This document shows positions 15,216 to 23,719 of a stretch of 36,422 bases of DNA, one piece after another; the first letter of the stretch is position 1; the number at the start of each line of letters is the position of its first letter. Made by a program: the position numbers and the translations under genes. The stretch comes from Bacillota bacterium (lineage in GTDB: Bacteria > Bacillota > Sulfobacillia > Symbiobacteriales > Symbiobacteriaceae): NCBI GenBank assembly GCA_023623185.1, contig JAMNXV010000083.1, positions 1 to 36,422 on the forward strand. Reading direction: 5' to 3'. The notes beneath the pieces were generated by a model. That model made no database searches and was not told where the DNA came from. It saw only the letters and a list, made by a program, of their open reading frames with translations.

Positions 15216-15235
15216 CGGCCGGCGCACGCTGGCCG
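15216..15235 (+). terminator. Probable terminator after the exonuclease gene
   Basis: CGGCCGGC (15216-15223) pairs with GCTGGCCG (15228-15235) with one G-U pair and a GCAC loop, and is followed by GTTTCCATT. It lies 70 bases past the exonuclease stop and before the SOS boxes, which would separate the exonuclease transcript from the sbcD operon. Confidence 0.5.
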
Positions 15236-15258
15236 GTTTCCATTGATCACCCCGCCAT

Positions 15259-15274
15259 TCACCCGCGCGGGTGA
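15259..15274. promoter_or_regulatory. 16-bp perfect palindrome upstream of sbcD
   Basis: TCACCCGCGCGGGTGA is its own reverse complement. It stands only five bases before the first SOS-box match and 72 bases before the sbcD start. It could be a binding site for a dimeric regulator; no known consensus was recognised. Confidence 0.4.
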
Positions 15275-15278
15275 GAGG

Positions 15279-15292
15279 AGAACGCGCGTTCC
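15279..15292. promoter_or_regulatory. Candidate LexA/DinR SOS box 1
   Basis: AGAACGCGCGTTCC matches the Bacillus-type DinR consensus CGAACRNRYGTTYC at 13 of 14 positions, the exception being the first base. Its core GAAC-N4-GTTC is a perfect palindrome. It lies 54 bases upstream of the sbcD GTG. Confidence 0.7.
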
Positions 15293-15296
15293 GAAG

Positions 15297-15310
15297 CGAA
15301 CACATATTCC
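15297..15310. promoter_or_regulatory. Candidate LexA/DinR SOS box 2
   Basis: CGAACACATATTCC matches CGAACRNRYGTTYC at 13 of 14 positions (A for G in the second half). It starts 18 bases after box 1, and its CATATT could overlap a -10 element. Two near-consensus boxes in tandem just before the sbcD gene are hard to explain by chance. Confidence 0.7.
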
Positions 15311-15345
15311 AGCTCCATCAGGCTGGTCAGAAGGAGGATGGATCG

Positions 15346-16581
15346 GTGCGAATCCTCCACACCGCCGACTGGCACCTGGGCCGCACCCTGGAGGGCCGCA
15401 GTCGGCAGGAAGAACACGAGAAGTTTGTGGACGAGCTCTGTACCCTGGTGCGGGATGAGGCCATCGACCTGGTGCTCATCGCCGGGGATGTCTTCGACTC
15501 CGGAAACCCCTCGGCGGCCGCCGAGGAGCTCTATTTCGACGCGCTCGCCCGGCTGGGCGAGAACGGGCGGCGGGCCGTGGTGGTGATCGCCGGCAACCAC
15601 GACTCGCCCGACCGGCTCACGGCGGTCCAGCCCCTCGCCCAGCGGCACGGCGCCACGCTGTTCGGCTATCCTTACGACAACCCGGGCATCCATACCCCCG
15701 GGCCCGACCGGGTGCAGCGGGTGGCGGCGGGTCCCGGCTGGGCGGAGCTCACCGTGCCGGGGGTGGACCACCCGGCGGTGATCCTGGCGCTATCCTACCC
15801 CTCGGAGTCCCGGCTGAAGCAGCTGATCGCGGACACCCTGGGGGAGGAGGAGCTTCAGCGCTCCTACTCCGACCAGGTGAAGAGCTGGCTGGCCGCTGCC
15901 TCGCAGCGGTTCCGGCCGGACGCCGTGCGCCTGGTCGCCAGCCACCTCTACATGGCCGGCGGCGAGGAGTCCGACACGGTTGAGCGGCCCATCCAGATGG
16001 GCGGAGCCTACACGGTCTACCCCAGCGCGGTGCCCGGCGGGACGCAGTACGTGGCCCTGGGCCACCTGCACCGGCCGCAGGAGATTCACGGCGCCCCGGC
16101 CGTCACGCGCTACTCGGGGTCGCCGCTCTCCTTCTCCTTCCACGAGACGGGGTACGTGAAGGGCGTGACCATCGTGGAGGTGACGCCGGGCGATCCCGCG
16201 CCGGCGGTGCGGCAGGTGCCCATCTCCGCCGGCCGGCCGCTGGTGCGCTGGATCGCCGAGGAGGGCCTGGCCCAGGTGGAGCGCTGGGTGGAGGAGGGGA
16301 GGGACCCCGCGGCGTGGATATCCCTGGACGTCCACGTGGAGCACCCCCTCACCCTCGAGCAGGTCCACCGCCTGCGGACGATGCGGCCGGAGTTCGTGCA
16401 CATCCGGGCGGTCCTCCCGGCGGAGGCCGAGGTGGCCGCAGCCCGGGAGACCGAGCGGCTCGGGGTGGACGAGCAGTTCGCCCGCTTCTACACGCAGGTG
16501 CGGGGCGGTCCGCCCGCGCCTGAACTCGTCCGGCTCTTCCTCGAGCTGGTGAACGACCAGGACGAGGAGGTGGAGGCATGA
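15346..16581 (+). CDS. sbcD: Exonuclease SbcCD, nuclease subunit D
   Basis: SbcD is the metallophosphoesterase (Mre11-like) subunit of the SbcCD complex, which opens DNA hairpins and trims blocked ends at double-strand breaks. The 411-residue protein has all the manganese-binding motifs: HTADWHLGR, IAGDVFDSGNPS, VIAGNHDSPDRL, ASHLYMAGG and YVALGHLHRPQ. The GTG at 15346 has AAGGAGG eight bases ahead and homology begins at once (RILHTADWHLG). Its stop overlaps the sbcC ATG (ATGA), so the two subunits are translationally coupled. Two SOS-box matches lie just upstream, suggesting LexA control of the whole sbcD-sbcC-addB-addA run. Confidence 0.97.
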   Translation: MRILHTADWHLGRTLEGRSRQEEHEKFVDELCTLVRDEAIDLVLIAGDVFDSGNPSAAAEELYFDALARLGENGRRAVVVIAGNHDSPDRLTAVQPLAQRHGATLFGYPYDNPGIHTPGPDRVQRVAAGPGWAELTVPGVDHPAVILALSYPSESRLKQLIADTLGEEELQRSYSDQVKSWLAAASQRFRPDAVRLVASHLYMAGGEESDTVERPIQMGGAYTVYPSAVPGGTQYVALGHLHRPQEIHGAPAVTRYSGSPLSFSFHETGYVKGVTIVEVTPGDPAPAVRQVPISAGRPLVRWIAEEGLAQVERWVEEGRDPAAWISLDVHVEHPLTLEQVHRLRTMRPEFVHIRAVLPAEAEVAAARETERLGVDEQFARFYTQVRGGPPAPELVRLFLELVNDQDEEVEA

Positions 16582-19500
16582 GGCCCATCCGGCTGGAGTT
16601 TGCCGGGCTGCAGAGCTACCGGGAACCACAGGAGATCGACTTCGGCGAGCTGATGGGCGCCGGCCTCTTCGGCATCTTCGGGCCGACGGGGGCGGGCAAG
16701 TCCACCATCCTCGACGCGATCACCCTGGCCCTGTACGGCCGCGTCGAGCGGACCCGGGGCACCATGGGCATCATGAACCAGAACGAGAACCGGCTCTGGG
16801 TGAAGTTCACCTTCGCCCTGGGCGGTACGGAATACCGGGTGGAGCGCAGCTACCGGCGGGAGAAGGACACGCCGTCGATCCGCAGCGAGCACGCCCGGCT
16901 GGTGCGGGTGCGCCCCGAAGGCGATGAGGTTATGGCCGACAGGGAGCGGGACGTCACCCAGCAGGTCACGGACCTTCTGGGGCTCCAGCTGGACGACTTC
17001 ACCCGCGCCGTGGTCCTGCCGCAGGGGCAGTTTGCCGAGTTCCTGAAGCTGACCGGCGCCCGGCGCACCGAGATGCTGCAGCGCATCTTCGCCCTCACCC
17101 AGTACGGCGATGTGCTGAACCAGCGGCTGAAGCGGCGGGTGGAAGCCGTGGAGCGCCAGCTGGAGGCGGTGAACGGCGAGCAGAAAGGGCTGGGCGACGC
17201 CTCGGCTGAGGCCGTGGCCGAGGCCGAGGAGGCCCTGCGCCAGGTCGCGGAGGCCCTGGAGGAAGCCGAGCGGCATCTGGCCGACACCGAAGCCCAGGTG
17301 AAGGTGTGGGAGCGGGTCTGGCAGCAGCAGCAGGAGCTGGCCCAGGTGGCGCAGGAGCTGGCCCGGTGGGAGGCGCAGGCGCCGGACGCGGATGCCGCCC
17401 GGGCGGAGCTGGACGCCGCCCGGCGGGCCGATGCGGTGCGGCCGCACCTGGATGCCCGCGATCAGGCCGCGGCCGCGGCCCATCAGGCTGAGCAGGGCGC
17501 CGCGCTGGCCGAGCAGCGGCTGCAGGATGCGCAGGCGGAGGTCGCCCGCGCGGCCCGGGCGTACGCGGCGGCCCGCCAGCGCCGCCTGGAGGAGGCTCCG
17601 GCCCTCACCCGCAGGCAGGCGGACCTGCAGCGGGCGGTCGAACTGGAGGGCGGCCTGGAGCCGACGCGCCGCAAGTTGGCTGAAGGGAAAGCTCAGGTGG
17701 CCGAGGTGCGGGCCAGGTACGACAGGATCGACCACGAGATCAAACAGGGCGAGGCGCGCCTGGGGACGATGCGCACACAGATCGCCGAGTTGGAGGAGCG
17801 GGTTGCCCAGCTGGAGGTTCCGCCCGAGTTGCGGAACCGGGTCACCGATGCGCACCGCATGCTGGACAGGCTGAGGGAGGCCGAGCGGTCCCTGGAGCAG
17901 GCTGAACAACGGTTCAGGCAGCGGATGGAGGAGCTGGCCCGGGCCCAGCGGGAGGCCGAGCGGGCTGAAGCGATGCGCGCCGAGGCCGAGCAGCGGCTGC
18001 AGCAGGTGGAGACCGAGCTCGCACGGCTGGAGGCCGAACCGCCGGCGGACGAGGCCGATCTGCAGGCTCACGGGGCGTGGCTGGGCCGGGCCGGGGAGCA
18101 GATCCGCACCCTGATGGAGCTGGCGGCGCAGTGCGCCCAGCGGCAGGCCGAGCTGGATGCCCGCACACGGGAGTGCGAGGAGGCGACGGCCCGTCTCCGC
18201 CAGGCCGTCGCCGATGAGGAGCGGCAGCGGGAAGCGCTGGCGGCCGCGCAGCAGGCGTGGGAATCGGCGAGGGCCGCCGTCGCCGCGGCCCGGCAGCGGG
18301 CGCACGCGGCGGCGCTGGCCAGGGCGCTGGAACCGGGCCAGCCCTGTCCGGTCTGCGGATCGCGGGAGCACCCCCATCCTGTTGGCGTGGAGGCTGCCAC
18401 CGACCTGGAGGCTGAGGAGACGGAGCTGGAGCAGGCGGCCGCGCGCCTGCGGGCAGCCGAATCGGCGTTGGGCCGGGCTTCGGAGCGGCGGCTCGCGACC
18501 GAGGAGGAGGCGGCTGCAGCAGCCCGCCGGCGCGCCGACGCCGAACAGGCTCTGGCGGAGGTCCGGCAGGTTCTGGAGGGCGCCCGGGAGCGGCTGCCCG
18601 CGGCCTGGCGCGCCCTGCCTGTGGCAGAACTGGAGGATGCCCTCGCCCGGGACGCAGCCGACCACGATGCGCGCACCCGGCGCTTTGCCGAGTGGCGGCG
18701 TCAGGTGGACAGCCTGCGGCAGCAGCGGCAGGAATGCAGGGATGCGCTCTACGCTGCGGCCAGCGATGCCCGGGAGCGGCAGGCCGCGGTCAGCCATGCG
18801 GAGCAGGCCCTGGTTGATGTCCGGTCCGAAGCGGACGCGTTGCGGTCGGCCGTTGACAGGTGCACCCGCGACTTCGACGCGGCGCGGGGCGATCTGGATG
18901 CCGCGGGCGTGGAGGCCGCCGTGCAGAGCATCCGGGAGGCAGACGAGCGGCTGGCGGTCCGGCGGCGGAGGCTGATCGAGATCCGCACCGAGTACCACGA
19001 TCTGGAGAACATGGTGGGGCAGTTCCGCCAGGAAGCGACCGAGCTTGCCGAGCAGCTGCACCGGATCGAGGTCCTGTACGCCCAGGCGCTTCAGCAGTAC
19101 GAAGCGTCCGCGGCGGAATGGCAGCGTCTGTCCGGCGGCCGGCCGGCAGCGCCCCAGCTGGTTGCCGTCGAGGCGGCCCTGGCCAGGCTGGAGCAGGATG
19201 AGGAGCAGGCGGCGGCCGCACGGGAGCGGGCGGAGCGGGCCCGCAGCCAGGCCGAGGCGGCACGGGCCGCGGCCCGCAGGGAGCTGGAGATGGCCCGCCG
19301 GCGGGCCGTGGAGACCGACGCAGCGCTGGCGGAGGCCCTGGCGGCAGCCGGGTTCGCTTCCGCGGAGGAGGCCCGAGGGGCGCTCCGCCCTGCAGAGCGG
19401 CAGGCGGCGCTCGACGGGCTGATTCGGCGCTACGAGCAGGAGGGGGAGCGGCTGAAGGGGCGGCAGGCGGCCCTGCAGCAGCAGCTGGCCGGGCGGAGCC

Positions 19501-20180
19501 TCAGCCCCGAGGCCTGGCAGGGCTGGTTGGAGCGGTTGGAGCAGGCCCGCCAGATCGCCGCCCGGCAGCGGGAGGAGCGGGCGCGGGCGATGCAGATCCG
19601 CGACGACCTGCTCGCCAAGCAGCAGCGGTGGCATGAGCTGGAGGAGCAGCGGCTCGACCTCACCACGCAGCTCGGCCATCTGGAAGAGCTGCGCAAGGTC
19701 CTGAAGGGCAACGCCTTCGTGAACTTCATGGCCCAGGAGAAGATGGAGCGGGTGGCGCTGGATGCCTCACGGCGTCTGCGGAAACTCACCCGGGACCGCT
19801 ACGCCCTGGAGACGGCGCCCGACGGCAGCTTCCTCGTCCGGGACGAGACCAACGGCGGCGCCCTCCGCTCGGTCAGCACGCTGTCCGGCGGCGAGACCTT
19901 CCTGGCCTCGCTGTCGCTTGCCCTGGCGCTCTCGGCCCAGATTCAGCTGCACGGGCACTATCCCCTGGAGTTCTTCTTCCTGGACGAGGGCTTCGGTACC
20001 CTCGACCCGGAGCTGTTGGACGTGGTCATCTCGACCCTGGAGCGGCTGCACTTCGACCGGCTGAACGTCGGGGTGATCAGCCACGTGGCCGAGCTGCGCA
20101 ACCGGCTCCACCGCCGGGTGATCGTGGAGCCGGCGGAGCCCGGCGGCCGCGGCAGCCGTCTGCGCCTGGAGCGGGCGTAG
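16578..20180 (+). CDS. sbcC: Exonuclease SbcCD, ATPase subunit C
   Basis: SbcC is the SMC-like ATPase (Rad50 homologue) that pairs with SbcD. At 1200 residues it has the expected order. The Walker A is GPTGAGKST at 35-43. A Q-loop region VVLPQGQFAEFL follows. Two very long Ala/Glu/Arg/Gln-rich coiled-coil arms flank a zinc hook, CPVC (Cys590 and Cys593). The C-terminal head carries the signature LSGGETFLASLSLALALS near 1100 and the Walker B FFLDEGFGTLD near 1138. The ATG at 16578 overlaps the sbcD stop by four bases. The coiled-coil coding region gives rise to a 3-kb antisense open frame that is not a gene. The addB gene follows after 35 bases. Confidence 0.97.
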   Translation: MRPIRLEFAGLQSYREPQEIDFGELMGAGLFGIFGPTGAGKSTILDAITLALYGRVERTRGTMGIMNQNENRLWVKFTFALGGTEYRVERSYRREKDTPSIRSEHARLVRVRPEGDEVMADRERDVTQQVTDLLGLQLDDFTRAVVLPQGQFAEFLKLTGARRTEMLQRIFALTQYGDVLNQRLKRRVEAVERQLEAVNGEQKGLGDASAEAVAEAEEALRQVAEALEEAERHLADTEAQVKVWERVWQQQQELAQVAQELARWEAQAPDADAARAELDAARRADAVRPHLDARDQAAAAAHQAEQGAALAEQRLQDAQAEVARAARAYAAARQRRLEEAPALTRRQADLQRAVELEGGLEPTRRKLAEGKAQVAEVRARYDRIDHEIKQGEARLGTMRTQIAELEERVAQLEVPPELRNRVTDAHRMLDRLREAERSLEQAEQRFRQRMEELARAQREAERAEAMRAEAEQRLQQVETELARLEAEPPADEADLQAHGAWLGRAGEQIRTLMELAAQCAQRQAELDARTRECEEATARLRQAVADEERQREALAAAQQAWESARAAVAAARQRAHAAALARALEPGQPCPVCGSREHPHPVGVEAATDLEAEETELEQAAARLRAAESALGRASERRLATEEEAAAAARRRADAEQALAEVRQVLEGARERLPAAWRALPVAELEDALARDAADHDARTRRFAEWRRQVDSLRQQRQECRDALYAAASDARERQAAVSHAEQALVDVRSEADALRSAVDRCTRDFDAARGDLDAAGVEAAVQSIREADERLAVRRRRLIEIRTEYHDLENMVGQFRQEATELAEQLHRIEVLYAQALQQYEASAAEWQRLSGGRPAAPQLVAVEAALARLEQDEEQAAAARERAERARSQAEAARAAARRELEMARRRAVETDAALAEALAAAGFASAEEARGALRPAERQAALDGLIRRYEQEGERLKGRQAALQQQLAGRSLSPEAWQGWLERLEQARQIAARQREERARAMQIRDDLLAKQQRWHELEEQRLDLTTQLGHLEELRKVLKGNAFVNFMAQEKMERVALDASRRLRKLTRDRYALETAPDGSFLVRDETNGGALRSVSTLSGGETFLASLSLALALSAQIQLHGHYPLEFFFLDEGFGTLDPELLDVVISTLERLHFDRLNVGVISHVAELRNRLHRRVIVEPAEPGGRGSRLRLERA

Positions 20181-20215
20181 GGACCGTGCAGCACGACGCG
20201 AAGGAGGTCCGAACC

Positions 20216-23200
20216 ATGGGCGTGCGCTTCATCATCGGCAGTGCCGGCTCGGGCAAGAGTCAGCGCTGCCTCGACGAGCTCGCGGAGGCGGCGCAGGCAG
20301 CCCCGTCAGGCCCGCCGCTGATCCTGCTGGTGCCCGAGCAGGCCACGTTCCAGGTGGAACAGGCCCTGCTGGGCAGCGGACGGCTGCGCGGCATCATGCG
20401 GGCGCAGGTGCTCTCGTTCCAGCGGCTGGCCTGGCGCGTCTCCCTGAAGGTCGGCGGCCTCAGCCTGCCGCCGGTCAGCGACCTGGGCAAGCAGATGGTG
20501 CTGCGCGCACTGCTGGAGGAGAACCGGAAAGAACTCCGCCTCTTCCACCAGGTGGCGGACAAGCCCGGCTTCATCGAGCGGGTGGCCGGCTCCATCCGGG
20601 AGCTGCGCAGCTTCCGGCAGGGGCCGGAGAGCCTGCGGCGGCAGCTGGACCAGCTGCAGGCCGAGGGGCTGGGCGAGACCGCGCTGGGGGCGAAGCTGCA
20701 CGACCTCGCGCTGGTGATGGGCGAGCTGCAGACCTACATTCAGGGCAAGTTCACGGATCCCGACGATTACCTGACCGTCCTCGCGGCGCGGCTTGAGGAG
20801 AGCCGGCTCCTGGAGGAAGCCGAGGTCTGGGTCGACGGCTTCAACGGCTTCACGCCCCAGGAGCTGGCGGTGCTCGGCGCCGTCATGCGCTCGGCCCGGC
20901 AGGTCCACATCACCCTCTGCATCGCGCCCGGGCAGCTGTACAAAGCCGGGGGGCATCACTCTCCGGCGGATCTGTTCCACCCGGTGCTGACGACGTACGA
21001 CCAGCTGGTGCAGCTTGCGGAAGAGAGCGGCGTCACCGTGGATCCGCCCCTTCTGCTGACCGAAGCGCCCCGGTTCCGGCACGCCCCGGAACTGGCCCAC
21101 GTCGAGAAGTACCTGTTCCGGCGGTCGGCCGAGGCCTGGCAGGGCGCCCCTGCCCGCATCCGCCTGGTGGAGGCGCAGAACCGCCGGGAGGAGGTGGCGG
21201 CGGCGGCCCGGGAGATCCTGCGGCTCGTCCGGGAGGAGGGGCTCCGCTACCGGGAGATCGCCGTCATCGCACGCAACCTGGACGGCTACGGCGACCTCGC
21301 GGCCACCATCTTCGCCGAGCACGGCATCCCGGCGTTCATCGACCGGCGGCGCACCGTGGCGCACCATCCGCTGGTCGAGCTGCTCAGGTCTGCCCTGGAG
21401 GTGGTGCTGCAGGACTGGGCGTACGGCCCCGTCTTCCGGTACCTGAAGACCGACCTGGCCGGCGCCGCCCGCGCCGAGATCGACCTGCTGGAGAACTATG
21501 TGATCGAACACGGGATCCGCGGCCGCGCCTGGCAGCAGCCCGATCCCTGGCAGTACCTGCGCCGGTACACGCTGGAGGAGGAGACCGTCGTCGCCGGCCC
21601 GGGCCAGAAGGCCCTGCTGGAGGAGATCCACCGCATCCGCAGCCGGGTCACGGCCCCGCTGCTGGCCTTCCAGCGCCGCATCGAGCGCCGGGGCCGGCCC
21701 GGGCCCACCGTGCGCGAGCTCACCACCTTCCTCTTCCAGCTCCTGGAGGACCTGAAGGTTGCCCGCCAGCTGGAGGCGTGGAAGGCCGAGGCCGAAGCGC
21801 GCGGGGACCTGGAGACCGCCCGGGAGCACGAGCAGGTCTGGACCCGGGTGCTGGAGCTGTTCGACCAGATCGTGGAGGGGCTGGGCGACCAGGTGCTGAG
21901 TCCGAAGGTCTACCTGCAGGTGCTGAGCGCGGGGCTGGACGGCCTGAAGCTGGGCCTGATCCCCCCGGGCCTGGACCAGGTGATCGTCGGCACGGTGGAG
22001 CGCAGCCGCCACGCCGGCGTGCGGGCCACCCTGATCCTGGGCGCCACCGAGAAGGACTTCCCGCCCCAGCCGGCGGAGGACGCCATCTTCACCGACCGCG
22101 AGCGGGAGCAGTTGAAGCGCGACGGGCTCGACGTGGGGCCCACCAGCCTGGAACGGCTCTTCCAGGAGCAGTTCCTCACCTACGTCGCGCTGACCCGCGG
22201 GTCCGACTACCTGTGGATCAGCCACCCCCTGGCGGATGAGGACGGCCGGGCGACGGCCCCTTCGCCGGTGATCAGCCGCCTGCGCCGGCTGTTCCCCGAC
22301 CTGAGGCCCCTCCCGGCCGTGCCGGCGGCGCCGGACGCGGAGGCCGCGGTCGAACTGGTGACGACCCCGCGGCAGCTTGCGGCCCTCGTGGCCAGGGCCC
22401 TGCGGCAGGCGCGGTCGGGCTATGCCATCGAGCCTTACTGGCTCGACCTCTACCAGTGGATCGTCAGCGACCCGGAACTCCAGGAGGACTGCGCCTCCAT
22501 CCTGGCCGCCGTGGGCTACGAGGAGTGGCTCCACCGCCGCGGGGCGCCGCTGGGGCCTGACCTGGCCCGGCTCCTGTACGGCGACCGGCTGGTCACCAGC
22601 GTGAGCCGCCTGGAGTCGTTCCTGGCGTGCCCGTTCCGCCACTTCGCCGGCTACGCCCTGCGGCTGCAGGAGCGTGCGGAGTTCACCGTCAGCGCGCCGG
22701 AGTTCGGCCTCTTCTACCACGCGGCGCTCTCGCTGTTCGTGCGGGAACTGGAAGCGGAAGGGCTGCAGTGGGACACACTGACCCCAGATGAGGCGCTGCA
22801 GCGGATGAACGGCATCATCGACCGGCTGGCGCCGCGCCTCTCCGGCGAGATCCTGCTCTCCAGCCCCCAGCACCGCTACCTGCTCAGGGTGATCCGCCGG
22901 ACGCTGCACTCGTCGCTGGCCTACCTGGGCGAGCACGTGATTCACGGGGAGTTCCGCCCGGTGGCCGTGGAGGTTCCCTTCGGCGAGGGGACCGACGGCC
23001 TGCCGCCGGTGGCCGTCGACCTGCCGGGCGGAGAACGGGTGCTGCTGCGCGGCCGCATCGACCGGGTGGACGCGCTGCAGGCCCCCGACGGCCGCTGGTA
23101 CGTGCGGGTCATTGACTACAAGTCGAGCAGGCACGACCTCAGGCTGGGCGAGTTCTACCACGGCCTGGCCCTGCAGCTCCTGCTCTACCTCCTGGCGGTG

Positions 23201-23719
23201 GTGGAGGGCGGTGAGCCCCTGCTGCCCGGGACGCGGGTCCCCGCCGGCGCGCTCTACTTCCCGGTGTACGACCCGCTGGAGCGGGTCCCGGCCCCGATTC
23301 CGCCGGATGAGGTGCGCCGGCTCAGGCGCAAGCGGTTCCAGGCCCGGGGGCTGGTGAGCGACAGCCCGGACGTCATCCGGGCGATGGACGTCGCGGGGCT
23401 GGGGCTCATCCCGGCGAAGCTGAACAAGGACGGCAGTGTGCGCAAGAACTCGCCGGTGGCCAGCCAGGACCAGTTCGGCCTGCTCTTCGCCCACCTGAAG
23501 CAGGTCGTGCGGGCGTGCGGCGAGCAGATCCTGCAGGGGGAGGCCAGGGTGGCCCCGTTCCGGCTGGGCCAGCAGACCGCCTGCGCGTACTGCCCGTTCC
23601 ACCCGGTCTGCCAGTTCGATCCGGCCGTTGAGGCGCAGGAGTACCGGCGGCTGGAGAAGATGGACGCCCCCGCCGTCTGGCAGCGGGTGGCGGCCTCGGG
23701 AGGTGAGGGCGATGTCTGA
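20216..23719 (+). CDS. addB: ATP-dependent helicase/nuclease subunit B
   Basis: AddB is the second subunit of the AddAB helicase-nuclease, the Bacillota counterpart of RecBCD, which resects double-strand breaks and loads RecA. From the ATG at 20216 (AAGGAGG upstream) it is 1167 residues, almost the length of the Bacillus protein. It starts with an intact Walker A, GSAGSGKS. The C-terminal nuclease has [13 protein letters not shown]. The iron-sulfur cluster ligands are present: Cys805 in LACPFRH, then Cys1123, Cys1126 and Cys1132 in [10 protein letters not shown]. The stop overlaps the addA start by eight bases. Its order after sbcC differs from Bacillus, where addBA precede sbcDC, but the association is the same. 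Confidence 0.97.
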   Translation: MGVRFIIGSAGSGKSQRCLDELAEAAQAAPSGPPLILLVPEQATFQVEQALLGSGRLRGIMRAQVLSFQRLAWRVSLKVGGLSLPPVSDLGKQMVLRALLEENRKELRLFHQVADKPGFIERVAGSIRELRSFRQGPESLRRQLDQLQAEGLGETALGAKLHDLALVMGELQTYIQGKFTDPDDYLTVLAARLEESRLLEEAEVWVDGFNGFTPQELAVLGAVMRSARQVHITLCIAPGQLYKAGGHHSPADLFHPVLTTYDQLVQLAEESGVTVDPPLLLTEAPRFRHAPELAHVEKYLFRRSAEAWQGAPARIRLVEAQNRREEVAAAAREILRLVREEGLRYREIAVIARNLDGYGDLAATIFAEHGIPAFIDRRRTVAHHPLVELLRSALEVVLQDWAYGPVFRYLKTDLAGAARAEIDLLENYVIEHGIRGRAWQQPDPWQYLRRYTLEEETVVAGPGQKALLEEIHRIRSRVTAPLLAFQRRIERRGRPGPTVRELTTFLFQLLEDLKVARQLEAWKAEAEARGDLETAREHEQVWTRVLELFDQIVEGLGDQVLSPKVYLQVLSAGLDGLKLGLIPPGLDQVIVGTVERSRHAGVRATLILGATEKDFPPQPAEDAIFTDREREQLKRDGLDVGPTSLERLFQEQFLTYVALTRGSDYLWISHPLADEDGRATAPSPVISRLRRLFPDLRPLPAVPAAPDAEAAVELVTTPRQLAALVARALRQARSGYAIEPYWLDLYQWIVSDPELQEDCASILAAVGYEEWLHRRGAPLGPDLARLLYGDRLVTSVSRLESFLACPFRHFAGYALRLQERAEFTVSAPEFGLFYHAALSLFVRELEAEGLQWDTLTPDEALQRMNGIIDRLAPRLSGEILLSSPQHRYLLRVIRRTLHSSLAYLGEHVIHGEFRPVAVEVPFGEGTDGLPPVAVDLPGGERVLLRGRIDRVDALQAPDGRWYVRVIDYKSSRHDLRLGEFYHGLALQLLLYLLAVVEGGEPLLPGTRVPAGALYFPVYDPLERVPAPIPPDEVRRLRRKRFQARGLVSDSPDVIRAMDVAGLGLIPAKLNKDGSVRKNSPVASQDQFGLLFAHLKQVVRACGEQILQGEARVAPFRLGQQTACAYCPFHPVCQFDPAVEAQEYRRLEKMDAPAVWQRVAASGGEGDV

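Noticed and set aside
16488-19679. Antisense open frame of over 1000 codons opposite sbcC
   Set aside because: It mirrors the Ala/Glu/Arg-rich coiled-coil coding of sbcC in GC-rich DNA, has no ribosome site or recognisable domains, and is Leu/Pro/Gly/Arg-biased as shadows are.
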